Source: Nannocystis bainbridge
GTDB lineage: Bacteria > Myxococcota_A > Polyangia > Nannocystales > Nannocystaceae
Direction: 5' to 3'
Assembly: GCF_028368995.1 (NCBI RefSeq)
Contig: NZ_JAQNDL010000002.1
Span: 989,724 to 1,053,723, forward strand
DNA length: 64,000 nucleotides
The notes under the pieces: generated by a model
Databases searched by the model: none
Told to the model about the DNA's origin: nothing
Seen by the model: the letters and a program-made list of their open reading frames with translations, nothing else
Position numbers and translations under genes: made by a program
Shown here: positions 34,579 through 41,900 of the stretch, one piece after another
Numbering within the stretch: position 1 is the first letter of the stretch
How the letters are laid out: every line of letters begins with the position of its first letter

Positions 34579-36156
34579 GTGACCCGCTCCTTTCCTCAGC
34601 TCGCCAGCTTCGCCCTCGCCCTGATCACCGCCTACGCGGGCCTGGCGACCGCCGGTCCGCGCTCGCATGGGCAGGCACCCGCGCCGCAGACGCTGCGCGG
34701 GGCCTTCGAGGCGGACGAGCCGGGGGTGGTGCCGCGGGCCGGAGCGCCGTTCGCGGCGCAGACCTGGCCGCAGCGGGTGGCGGCGCGCCTGGACGACGTG
34801 TCGGCGCGCGCGCAGTCGCGCGGGTGGACGGCCGACCCGGCCGACGACGCCAACCTGCGCCGCAAGCTGGCCGAGCTGGTCCGTCGCGCCGGCCCCGGGG
34901 TCGCGGTCCACGTGGCCGATCTGGACGAAGGGACATGGCTCTTCGACCAGAACGGCGCGGCCCGCCTCAACCCGGCCTCGAATCAGAAGGTGCTGACGGC
35001 CCTCGCGGCGCTCGAGCTGCTGGGCCCCGACTATCGGTTCGAGACCCGGCTGATGCGCGACGGCGACGCGCTGGTGCTGATCGGCGACGGCGATCCGAGC
35101 TTGCAGCTGCAGGGGCTGCACGCGCTGGCGAGCAAGGCGCTGGCCGCCGATGCGCTGGCCGGCGTGCGGCGGATCGTGATCGACGAGCGGGCCTTCTCGC
35201 CCGAGCGGTTCGGGCCCGGCTACGAGGAGCCGGCGGGCGCGGGTCCGAGTTATCTGGCGCCGAGCGGGGCGCTGTCGCTGAGCTTCAACACGGTCGAGAC
35301 GACGGTGCGCACCGACGGCAAGACGGTCCACGTCGAGGTGTCGCCGGCGAGCGAGCACGTGACGGTGGTCGCCAGGGCGCGACCGCTCCGCGGGCGCGCG
35401 CTCGAGGTGACGAGCACGTGCGCGGGCGGGCAGACGGTGCTGACGGTGACCGGCGCGGCCAAGCGCAAGCCGATCACGGTGCGGCGACGGATCTGCGATC
35501 CGGGCCAGTTCGCGGGCGAGGCGTTCGCGGCGGTGCTGCACGAGCTCGGCGGGCCGCTGCTGCCGGTCGAGCGCGGGGCGGCGTCGGCCCACGCGCGCGA
35601 GGTGGCGACGCGGACTTCGCCGCCGCTGGCGCAGATCCTGGCGAGCGCGCTCAAGTACTCGAACAACTTCACGAGCGAGCAGGTGCTGCGCACGCTCGGG
35701 CGCCGGATGTCCGGAGAGCCAGGTTCGTGGGACAACGGGCGCGCGGCGCTGCAGGCGTTCTGGCGCGCGGCCGGCAACGACCCGCGCGAGCTGCAGCCGG
35801 AGAACGGCTCGGGCCTGAGCCTGCGCGGCCGCGTGAGCGCGCGCGGGCTGGTCCGCGTGCTGGCGCTGGCCCGTGACGAGGGCGCGGCGGCGGCCAGCAT
35901 CGTGCCGGCGCTGGCCGGCGCGGGCGGCGAGGGGACGCTGCGCCTGCGCATGCCGGGCGGTCGCGGCCGCGTGCGCGGGAAGACCGGGACGATCGGTGGC
36001 GTGAGCGCGCTGTCGGGGATCGCGGCGACGCCCGACGGCCGGCGAGCGCTCGGCTTCAGCGTGCTGATCAACGGCAAGAACCTGGCGATGCCGCGCAGCC
36101 GCGCGCTGCAAGACCGCATCGTCCTGGCGCTGCTCGAGCACCTCGACGCCCGCTGA
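34579..36156 (+). CDS. dacB: D-alanyl-D-alanine carboxypeptidase/endopeptidase (PBP4 type)
   Basis: 525 residues, exported (signal core FALALITAYAGLATA). Peptidase family S13: it trims or cuts peptide bridges of peptidoglycan in the periplasm. The three penicillin-binding motifs are intact: SNQK (134-137, nucleophile Ser134), SNN (361-363) and KTG (468-470). The insertion between the first and second motifs is shorter than in E. coli DacB. GTG 34579 is the start. Repeat units occur at about 34926 (EGTWLF) and 35706 (RMSGEPGS). With ddl downstream and mpl elsewhere in the window it belongs to cell-wall metabolism. Confidence 0.93.
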   Translation: MTRSFPQLASFALALITAYAGLATAGPRSHGQAPAPQTLRGAFEADEPGVVPRAGAPFAAQTWPQRVAARLDDVSARAQSRGWTADPADDANLRRKLAELVRRAGPGVAVHVADLDEGTWLFDQNGAARLNPASNQKVLTALAALELLGPDYRFETRLMRDGDALVLIGDGDPSLQLQGLHALASKALAADALAGVRRIVIDERAFSPERFGPGYEEPAGAGPSYLAPSGALSLSFNTVETTVRTDGKTVHVEVSPASEHVTVVARARPLRGRALEVTSTCAGGQTVLTVTGAAKRKPITVRRRICDPGQFAGEAFAAVLHELGGPLLPVERGAASAHAREVATRTSPPLAQILASALKYSNNFTSEQVLRTLGRRMSGEPGSWDNGRAALQAFWRAAGNDPRELQPENGSGLSLRGRVSARGLVRVLALARDEGAAAASIVPALAGAGGEGTLRLRMPGGRGRVRGKTGTIGGVSALSGIAATPDGRRALGFSVLINGKNLAMPRSRALQDRIVLALLEHLDAR

Positions 36157-36188
36157 ACGCCGCGTGAAGGCGATACTGGCGGTCTGAA

Positions 36189-36368
36189 AGGACATGTTCC
36201 GAAGGACCTGGTGCATGAGACAGGTCTGAAGAGGCATGTCCTCGAGGACAGTTGGCGTGCCCGCGGGAGACCGCGGACAGACACGGTAGCGACAGGTGCG
36301 AAGGGCCTGTTCTCTCCCTGGTGCAGAGAGCAGGTCTGAAAGAGCAGGTCCCGAGGGTCAGGTCGCTC
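36189..36368 (+). repeat. Intergenic 14-bp arrays between dacB and ddl
   Basis: Five contiguous units (36189-36258), then two from 36289, then three from 36327 (AGAGCAGGTCTGAA, AGAGCAGGTCCCGA, GGGTCAGGTCGCTC). A further pair is near 36449-36466. Together they occupy much of the 459-base gap 36157-36615. The remainder shows no ORF I trust and no clear promoter. Confidence 0.85.
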
Positions 36369-36615
36369 GCATGCCGAGGGCTCGGCGGATCGGGCGGGCC
36401 TCACGGACCACGGGAGAGCCCAGGGGCGACCGGCGCGAGGCGACCTGGCGAAAGAGACAGGTCCGTGGCCGACGCGTCGTCTGCGGGCGGGCGAGGGTCC
36501 GGAGATCGGTCAGCCAGACCCGGCGGGCGACCGGGAATGACGGCCGCAGGCCCGCGCGTCGAGTCAGGGCGCCGTATCGCCATCGCCGTCGCGCGGTGGT
36601 AGCGTCCCCCAGCCC

Positions 36616-37671
36616 ATGCCAGCTCGACGTCTCCTCATCGTCTTCGGCGGTCGCTCCTCGGAGCACGAGATCTCGCTCCGCAGCGCGGCCGAGATCCTCA
36701 AGGCCATCGATCACCAGCGGTTCACGCCGGTCTTGCTCGGGATCCGGCGCGACGGCGGCTGGTGGACGGGACCGGCGGAGTGGTCGCTGGAGGCGGTGCT
36801 CGAGAGCGGCGAGCCGGTGGGCGACCTGCGCCAGCTGGCGCCCGACCTGGTGTTCCCGGTGCTGCACGGGCCCTACGGCGAGGACGGGACGTTCCAGGGG
36901 CTGCTCGAGGTGCTGGGCCTGCCGTACGTCGGCTCGGGCGTGCTGGCCTCGGCGCTGTGCATGGACAAGGCGCTGCTCAAGCACCTGCTGGGCACGCAGG
37001 CGGCGGCCATCCCCGGCGTGCCGTGGCTCGAGGTCGACGCCCATGGGCTCGGCACGGCGGGACAGCGGCAGGAGATCTGCGACGCGATCGTCGAGGAGGT
37101 CGGGTTCCCCTGCTTCGTCAAGCCGGCCAACCAGGGCAGCTCGGTGGGCATCAGCCGCGTCGACGAGGAGGCCGGGCTGTGGCGGGCGCTGACATTGGCG
37201 GCCCGCTACGACGCCAAGCTGGTGGTCGAGAAGGGCATCGACGCCCGCGAGATCGAGCTGGCGGTGCTCGGCAACGGCGACGGGCACACGCTGGTCAGCC
37301 CGCCCGGCGAGATCGGGCTGCCGGCGGGCGAGTGGTACGACTACGAGAACAAGTACCTGAAGGACGCGGCGACCCTGCAGATCCCCGCCGACCTGCCCGA
37401 GGCGACCGCCGAACGCCTGCGCGACCTGGCCCTGCGCGCGTTCCGGGTCGCCGGCTGCAAGGGCCTGGCCCGCATCGATTTCCTGGTCGACCGCCACACA
37501 CTGCAGCCGTACCTCAACGAGATCAACACGATGCCCGGCTTCACGACGATCAGCATGTACCCCAAGCTGATCGAGCGGGCCGGCGTGCCGTACGCCGAGC
37601 TGATCAGCCAGCTTTGCGATCTGGCGCTGGCCCACCACGCGGCCCGCGGCAAGCTCAGCGTGACGCGCTGA
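36616..37671 (+). CDS. ddl: D-alanine--D-alanine ligase
   Basis: 351 residues. ATP-grasp enzyme that makes the D-Ala-D-Ala dipeptide of peptidoglycan. LLIVFGGRSSEHEISLRSA at the start, FPVLHGPYGEDGTFQGLLE, CFVKPANQGSSVGISRV (ATP binding), EIELAVLGN, and EINTMPGFTTISMYPK (metal and substrate site) are all present. ATG 36616 directly precedes the family N-terminus. It follows dacB, with a repeat-filled gap between, so co-regulation is possible but not shown. Confidence 0.97.
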   Translation: MPARRLLIVFGGRSSEHEISLRSAAEILKAIDHQRFTPVLLGIRRDGGWWTGPAEWSLEAVLESGEPVGDLRQLAPDLVFPVLHGPYGEDGTFQGLLEVLGLPYVGSGVLASALCMDKALLKHLLGTQAAAIPGVPWLEVDAHGLGTAGQRQEICDAIVEEVGFPCFVKPANQGSSVGISRVDEEAGLWRALTLAARYDAKLVVEKGIDAREIELAVLGNGDGHTLVSPPGEIGLPAGEWYDYENKYLKDAATLQIPADLPEATAERLRDLALRAFRVAGCKGLARIDFLVDRHTLQPYLNEINTMPGFTTISMYPKLIERAGVPYAELISQLCDLALAHHAARGKLSVTR

Positions 37672-37679
37672 CGTACGGG

Positions 37680-37862
37680 CGGCACGCTCGCAGGAGCTTG
37701 CGCGCGTGCGGCCCACGTACGACGTGCCCTGAAGGACATGTCGCCATGGACATGTCGGAATGGTCATGTTGTCGCGGCTTCAGGCTCGCCCCGGACATGT
37801 CCCTCGTGGCATGTCCGATGGACCATGCGCTTCAGAGCATGGTCCAGGGGACACGTTCGCCC
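37680..37862. repeat. Post-ddl hairpin and nine 14-bp units
   Basis: An imperfect stem (GCACGC/GCGTGC with an inner CGCA/TGCG) follows ddl at about 37684-37710. From 37734 units run in 14-base steps (ggacatgtcgccat, ggacatgtcggaat, and so on), with one 17-base step near 37776. TGGACCATGC (37819-37828) pairs perfectly with 37837-37846. This last hairpin overlaps the end of the opposing membrane-protein gene, so the array encodes its C-terminus and may terminate ddl. Confidence 0.85.
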
Positions 37863-38206
37863 CAGCCGAAGGCGGCCATCAGGGCGGCGAACGCCAGGAT
37901 GTTGAGCAGCCAGATCAGCGCGGCGAGGGCGACGGAGCCGAGCCAGCCGGTCTGGGCGACGGCGCGGCGCGGGTGCCAGTGGACCCACCCGAGCAGGTAG
38001 ACCGGCGCGAACGCCAGCCACAGCGCGCCCTGGCCGACCAGCAGCGCGGTCACCAGGGACTCGTGGGCGTCGGGGCAGGTGCGGGCGAGCAGGGCGAGGA
38101 CCACCAGCGTCGCCGCGGTAGCGAGGCCCGCGGGGGCGAAGGCCAGCAGGAACACGCGATCGATCGGCCACAGCAGGTTGTCGGTGCTCGGCGCGGGATC
38201 CGGCAT
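37832..38206 (-). CDS. Small membrane protein, function unknown
   Basis: 124 residues from ATG 38206; ATG 38233 would add nine. Three membrane helices: VFLLAFAPAGLATAATLVVLALL, LLVGQGALWLAFAPVYLLGW and LGSVALAALIWLLNILAFAALMAAF, with an HWHPRRA loop between the second and third. No family recognised. Its last residues (VPWTML) fall in the 14-bp array. It is downstream of the TerB-like gene on the same strand, about 50 bases apart. Confidence 0.7.
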   Translation of the reverse strand: MPDPAPSTDNLLWPIDRVFLLAFAPAGLATAATLVVLALLARTCPDAHESLVTALLVGQGALWLAFAPVYLLGWVHWHPRRAVAQTGWLGSVALAALIWLLNILAFAALMAAFGWGERVPWTML

Positions 38207-38255
38207 GCTCTCAGTGTCCCCGCGGTCGGGCACCCGGGCAAGCCGCGGCGGCGCT

Positions 38256-38975
38256 TCAGGCGAACAGCAGGCGCAGCGCTTCGTCGCGCGGGACGGCGGC
38301 GAACGCCGCCAGCTCGAGGAAGAAATCGCGGCCGAGGTCGGCGCGGCTCGAGGCCGACACCAGCGGACCTATCGCCCGCAGCACGGCGAAGCGGCGCTCG
38401 CGCGGGAGGGCCGCGAGGCGGGCGCCGACGTGATCGAGCTCGGGCCGCTTCGCCAGGTACTCGCGCGCCAGCACCTCGCGGCGCTCGGGCGTGAGCGGCT
38501 GGCGGTCCAGCAGCGCGCGGTACTGATCGATCTCCTCGGGGTCGAGCACGCCGTCGAGGTGGATCATCACCGCCGCGAAGGCGGCGATGTGTTCGCCGAG
38601 GTCGGCGGCCTGCTCGGTCCACTGCCGGCGCCAGCGCGCCAGCTCGTTGGGCGTGACGCCGAGCTGCGCGGCGATCCGCTCCATCATCGCGACCTCGGCC
38701 GCGCTCGCTTCCCCGTCGGCGAGGGCCATCGCCCACGCGCGCTCGAGCGTGGTCTCGGTGAAGGCCGGCAGCGGCGGCGGGAGGTCCTCGAAGACGACGT
38801 GGAGCGCGTCGAGGTCGCCGAGCATCTTGAACCACCGCCGACTCTCGGCCTCGTCGAGGTGCTCATCGAGCATCGTCAGGATCAGGTCGGCCTCACCAGG
38901 CTTGATCTCGCCGTCGGCGTGGGCGATGAGGCCGCAGGCGACGAGGATCCACTCCTGCTCGGGGGTCAGGTGCAT
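38256..38975 (-). CDS. TerB-like domain protein
   Basis: 239 residues, all helical, cytoplasmic. Three segments with the TerB-like Asp-rich helix start are visible: AHADGEIKPGEADLILTML (about 19-37), ALADGEASAAEVAMMERIA (about 84-102) and HLDGVLDPEEIDQYRALL (about 138-155). In the TerB superfamily such DGx(I/L) positions bind metal or mediate contacts. They are linked to tellurite resistance and membrane stress, but the family is broad. No ter genes are adjacent. Confidence 0.7.
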   Translation of the reverse strand: MHLTPEQEWILVACGLIAHADGEIKPGEADLILTMLDEHLDEAESRRWFKMLGDLDALHVVFEDLPPPLPAFTETTLERAWAMALADGEASAAEVAMMERIAAQLGVTPNELARWRRQWTEQAADLGEHIAAFAAVMIHLDGVLDPEEIDQYRALLDRQPLTPERREVLAREYLAKRPELDHVGARLAALPRERRFAVLRAIGPLVSASSRADLGRDFFLELAAFAAVPRDEALRLLFA

Positions 38976-39077
38976 GGCGCGTCTCCGCGGCCAGCGTACA
39001 ACGGATCGACCGCGCCGGGGCCGACGCGGCCGGTTGCGCGTGGGCGTGAGATCGCGCCCGTCGAATGTGCCTCGACG

Positions 39078-40448
39078 TCAGCCCGCGGCGCCGCAGTAGC
39101 GGAGGCACTCTTCGGGCGGGTCGGCCAGTTTGTACACGTAGTACTCGCCGCAGTTCCGCACCTGGATCTGGGTCTCCCAGTCGCACTGGGTGTCCCACGT
39201 GAAGCAGACCTGACGATCGACCACGCCGTCGTCGACGACCGGGTGGACGCCGACCATCCAGCCGGGAGCGTCGGTGCCGCAGGAGAATGGCGCGGGCGGG
39301 ACGGTCGGCATCTGCGTGCCGGCCGGGCCGGTGAGGCGGTACCACTTGTTCTCGAGCAGCTTGTCACACTTGGTGACCTTGCCCGGGCCGTCGTTGAAGG
39401 TCGCGATGCGATCGGGCTCGGCGAGCGTGACGTAGCCGAGGCACTCGGCGGGCAGCTCCTTCTGGCACTGCTCGTCGCAGCCGTCGAGCGGGACGAGGTT
39501 GCCGTCGTCGCACGTCTCGAGGTCCGGCTCGATCAGGCCGTCGCCGCAGCGCGGCCCGAGCGAGGCGCAGCCGGGGGCGCAGCCGTCGTAGCTGCCGTCG
39601 TTGACGCCGTCGTCGCAGGCCTCGTCGCTGTTGTGGACGAAGCCGTCGCCGCAGCTGGCCTGCGTGCAGTCGACCAGGCAGTCGTCGTTGTTGTCGAGGT
39701 TGCCGTCGTCGCAGGCCTCCTCGCCGGTCCACAGGTAGCCGTCGCCGCAGGTGGCCGTCATGCACTCGACGCAGCCGTCGTCGGTGCTGAGGTTGGCGTC
39801 GTCGCACTCCTCGAACACCGCGTGGGTGAAGCCGTCGCCGCACGAGTCGGGCTGGCAGGTCGAGAGGCAGTTGTCGTCGTCGAGGGTGTTGCCGTCGTCG
39901 CAGGCCTCGCCGTCGTCGACCTTGCCGTTGCCGCACAGCATCACCGGGGCGACCTCGCACGCGACCGTGCAGCCGTCGTCGTCCTGCTCGTTGCCGTCGT
40001 CGCAGGCCTCGGCGCCGAGCTGGACGAAGCCGTCGCCGCAGCGGGCCTCCTGACACAGCGCGGTGCAGGTGTCGGAGTTGTCGGTGTTGCCGTCGTCGCA
40101 GGCCTCGGCGCCGGCCTGGACGAAGCCGTCGCCGCACACCGCGAGCACGCAGTTGCTGAGGCAGGCGTCGGAGTTGTCGAGGTTGCCGTCGTCGCAGGCC
40201 TCGCCGGGATCGAGCTCACCGTTGCCGCACTGCAGCTCGGCGCCGGTGCTCGGGTCGGTGGTCGTGGTCGGCTCGCTGGCGCCGGTCGAGGTGCTGCCCG
40301 AGGTGTCACCCTCGGTGACGAGCGAGCCGCTGGCGTCGGTGACGGGGGTCTGGCCGGTGTCGTCGGTGCAGCCCTGCTGCAGCGCGAGCGCGCCCGCCAG
40401 CAGCACCGTCAAACCCGCCCGTTGCCCGCCGCGTCCCGTCCAAGCCAT
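39078..40448 (-). CDS. DUF4215 cysteine-rich repeat lipoprotein with a D8C-like domain
   Basis: 456 residues. The signal ends LQQGC, a lipobox. A short Thr/Ser linker precedes about eight DUF4215 (myxobacterial Cys-rich) repeats with the CGDGFVxxGAEACDDGNxDN pattern. The C-terminal 110 residues look like the D8C domain known from uromodulin and GP2: NKWYRLTGPAGTQMPTVPPA, CGTDAPGWMVGVHPVVDDGV, RQVCFTWDTQCDWETQIQVR, NCGEYYVYKL and CLRYCG. Eight conserved cysteines fit that domain. A surface adhesin or ligand-binding role is an inference. ATG 40448. Confidence 0.88.
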   Translation of the reverse strand: MAWTGRGGQRAGLTVLLAGALALQQGCTDDTGQTPVTDASGSLVTEGDTSGSTSTGASEPTTTTDPSTGAELQCGNGELDPGEACDDGNLDNSDACLSNCVLAVCGDGFVQAGAEACDDGNTDNSDTCTALCQEARCGDGFVQLGAEACDDGNEQDDDGCTVACEVAPVMLCGNGKVDDGEACDDGNTLDDDNCLSTCQPDSCGDGFTHAVFEECDDANLSTDDGCVECMTATCGDGYLWTGEEACDDGNLDNNDDCLVDCTQASCGDGFVHNSDEACDDGVNDGSYDGCAPGCASLGPRCGDGLIEPDLETCDDGNLVPLDGCDEQCQKELPAECLGYVTLAEPDRIATFNDGPGKVTKCDKLLENKWYRLTGPAGTQMPTVPPAPFSCGTDAPGWMVGVHPVVDDGVVDRQVCFTWDTQCDWETQIQVRNCGEYYVYKLADPPEECLRYCGAAG

Positions 40449-40595
40449 GTTTTTCCACTACCACCGATCCCGGGGACCGGCAACCGCGGGCCCGGACGTG
40501 CATGTCGCGAGCGTAACGAAAGCGCGGAGCGCTGACGTGCCCGCGCGGATCTCGATCTACTTTCTATCAACCACTCGCGCCGGCGCGCGCATGAA

Positions 40596-40611
40596 CTGTC
40601 CCAAAGGACAG
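40596..40611 (-). terminator. Hairpin after infA
   Basis: CTGTCC/GGACAG, perfect 6-bp stem with loop CAAA (40596-40611), starts 7 bases past the infA stop in the direction of transcription. It is one pair of 14-bp units. No T run. Confidence 0.6.
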
Positions 40612-40617
40612 GTCACT

Positions 40618-40836
40618 TCAACGCGCGCGATAGACGATGCGACCGCGCGTCGGATCGTACGGGGTCACGCCGACGGTGACGCGATCGCCGAGCACGACCT
40701 TGATGCGAAAGCGCCGCATCTTGCCGGCGAGGTGGGCGAGGACGCGATGGTCCGGATCGATCTCCACCTTGAACAATCCCCCTGTGAGAACCTCGGTGAC
40801 TGTTCCCTCAAATTCGATCAGGTCGTCCTTACTCAT
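40618..40836 (-). CDS. infA: Translation initiation factor IF-1
   Basis: 72 residues, the exact usual length. Single OB-fold: MSKDDLIEFEGTVTEVLTGG, FKVEIDPDHRVLAHLAGKMR and RFRIKVVLGDRVTVGVTPYD followed by TRGRIVYR. It binds the 30S A site with IF-2 and IF-3 during initiation. Slight differences from the usual G(K)MRKxxIRI core do not affect the call. Monocistronic by layout, with a hairpin downstream. IF-1 can be present in more than one copy in myxobacteria. Confidence 0.96.
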   Translation of the reverse strand: MSKDDLIEFEGTVTEVLTGGLFKVEIDPDHRVLAHLAGKMRRFRIKVVLGDRVTVGVTPYDPTRGRIVYRAR

Positions 40837-41013
40837 TCGCGGGGAGAGTATGGGGCCCTCCGGTGTCGCGCAACGGGGGGACGACGGGATTTCAGCGGAG
40901 CCCCGTCACGCACGCGGGCGATAGGAGGCACCGTCACGCTCGTGCGTCGGCGAAATCTCGTGCGTTTGCGCGCGACTTCGCGGCGGCCGTTCGCTCGGTC
41001 GCCGACGCCAGTC

Positions 41014-41697
41014 TCACGCGCCGGTCGGCGCGGTGAGCAGGTCACGCGCCACGAGCAGGTCGACGATCGCGGCGGCGTGCTCGTCCGGCGAGGCGCCGAC
41101 AGCGACGCGCGGATCGGCCGGGCTCGCATCGGCGGCGGCGTGCTTCGAGCTCACGTCGGCGTGAAACAGCAGGTGCAAGTCCGGCGCGTCCGGCGGCTCG
41201 TAGGGGGCGTCGATGCCGCTGAAGTCGGCGATCTCGCCGGCGCGGGCGCGGCGGTAGAGGCCCTTGGGGTCGCGGGACTCGCACACGGCGAGCGGGGCGT
41301 CGACGAACACCTCGAGGAAACAGCCGGCGGGGAAGCGCTCGCGCACGCGGGCCCGGTCGTCGCGGTAGGGGCTGATCGCGGCGACCAGGACGATGAGGCC
41401 CGCGTCCTGCAACAGGCGCGCGGCCTCGCCGAGGCGGCGCACGTTCTCGGCCCGATCTTCGGGCGAGAAGCCGAGATCTCGACACAGACCGAAGCGCAGG
41501 TTGTCGCCGTCGAGGATGTAGCTGTGGCGCCCGCGGGCGTGGAGCTGGGCGTCGACCTGCGCGGCGATCGTGCTCTTGCCGGCGCCCGAGAGGCCGGTGA
41601 GCCAGACGACGGCGCCGCGCTGACCGAGCCGCTGGGCCCGCTCCTCGGGGCCGATCGCGGCGTGGTGCCAGCGAACGTTGCTCGCGACCTGGTTCAA
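41014..41697 (-). CDS. cysC: Adenylylsulfate kinase
   Basis: 227 residues from TTG 41697, the start that gives the family N-terminus (NVRWHHAAIGPEERAQRLGQ). Phosphorylates adenylylsulfate to PAPS, the sulfuryl donor. P-loop GLSGAGKS (35-42), ILDGDNLRFGLCRDLGFSPE with RAENVRRLGE (substrate site), and FLEVFVDAPLAVCESRDPKG followed by LYRRARAGEI are all typical. The C-terminus has an extra Ala/Asp-rich tail of about 25 residues. cysN/cysD are not nearby. A PAPS supply is interesting beside the degenerate sulfatase-fold protein, but no link is shown. Confidence 0.95.
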   Translation of the reverse strand: MNQVASNVRWHHAAIGPEERAQRLGQRGAVVWLTGLSGAGKSTIAAQVDAQLHARGRHSYILDGDNLRFGLCRDLGFSPEDRAENVRRLGEAARLLQDAGLIVLVAAISPYRDDRARVRERFPAGCFLEVFVDAPLAVCESRDPKGLYRRARAGEIADFSGIDAPYEPPDAPDLHLLFHADVSSKHAAADASPADPRVAVGASPDEHAAAIVDLLVARDLLTAPTGA

Positions 41698-41900
41698 GGG
41701 ACCACCACTTATGACACACCGGACCCGCGGCGCCCAGGCCGATCCGCCGCGGCCGCGCCGAGAAACGGCCCGGGGTTCTTGACCTGGATCGCTCCGCGGG
41801 TAACCTTCGGCCGCGCCTGAAACGCCCCCATGCGGGCGAGACGGGCGCCTTCGGCCGCGCAGGAGCAGTTTCCGGCGCGGCCAACCCTCGGGAGCGCAGG

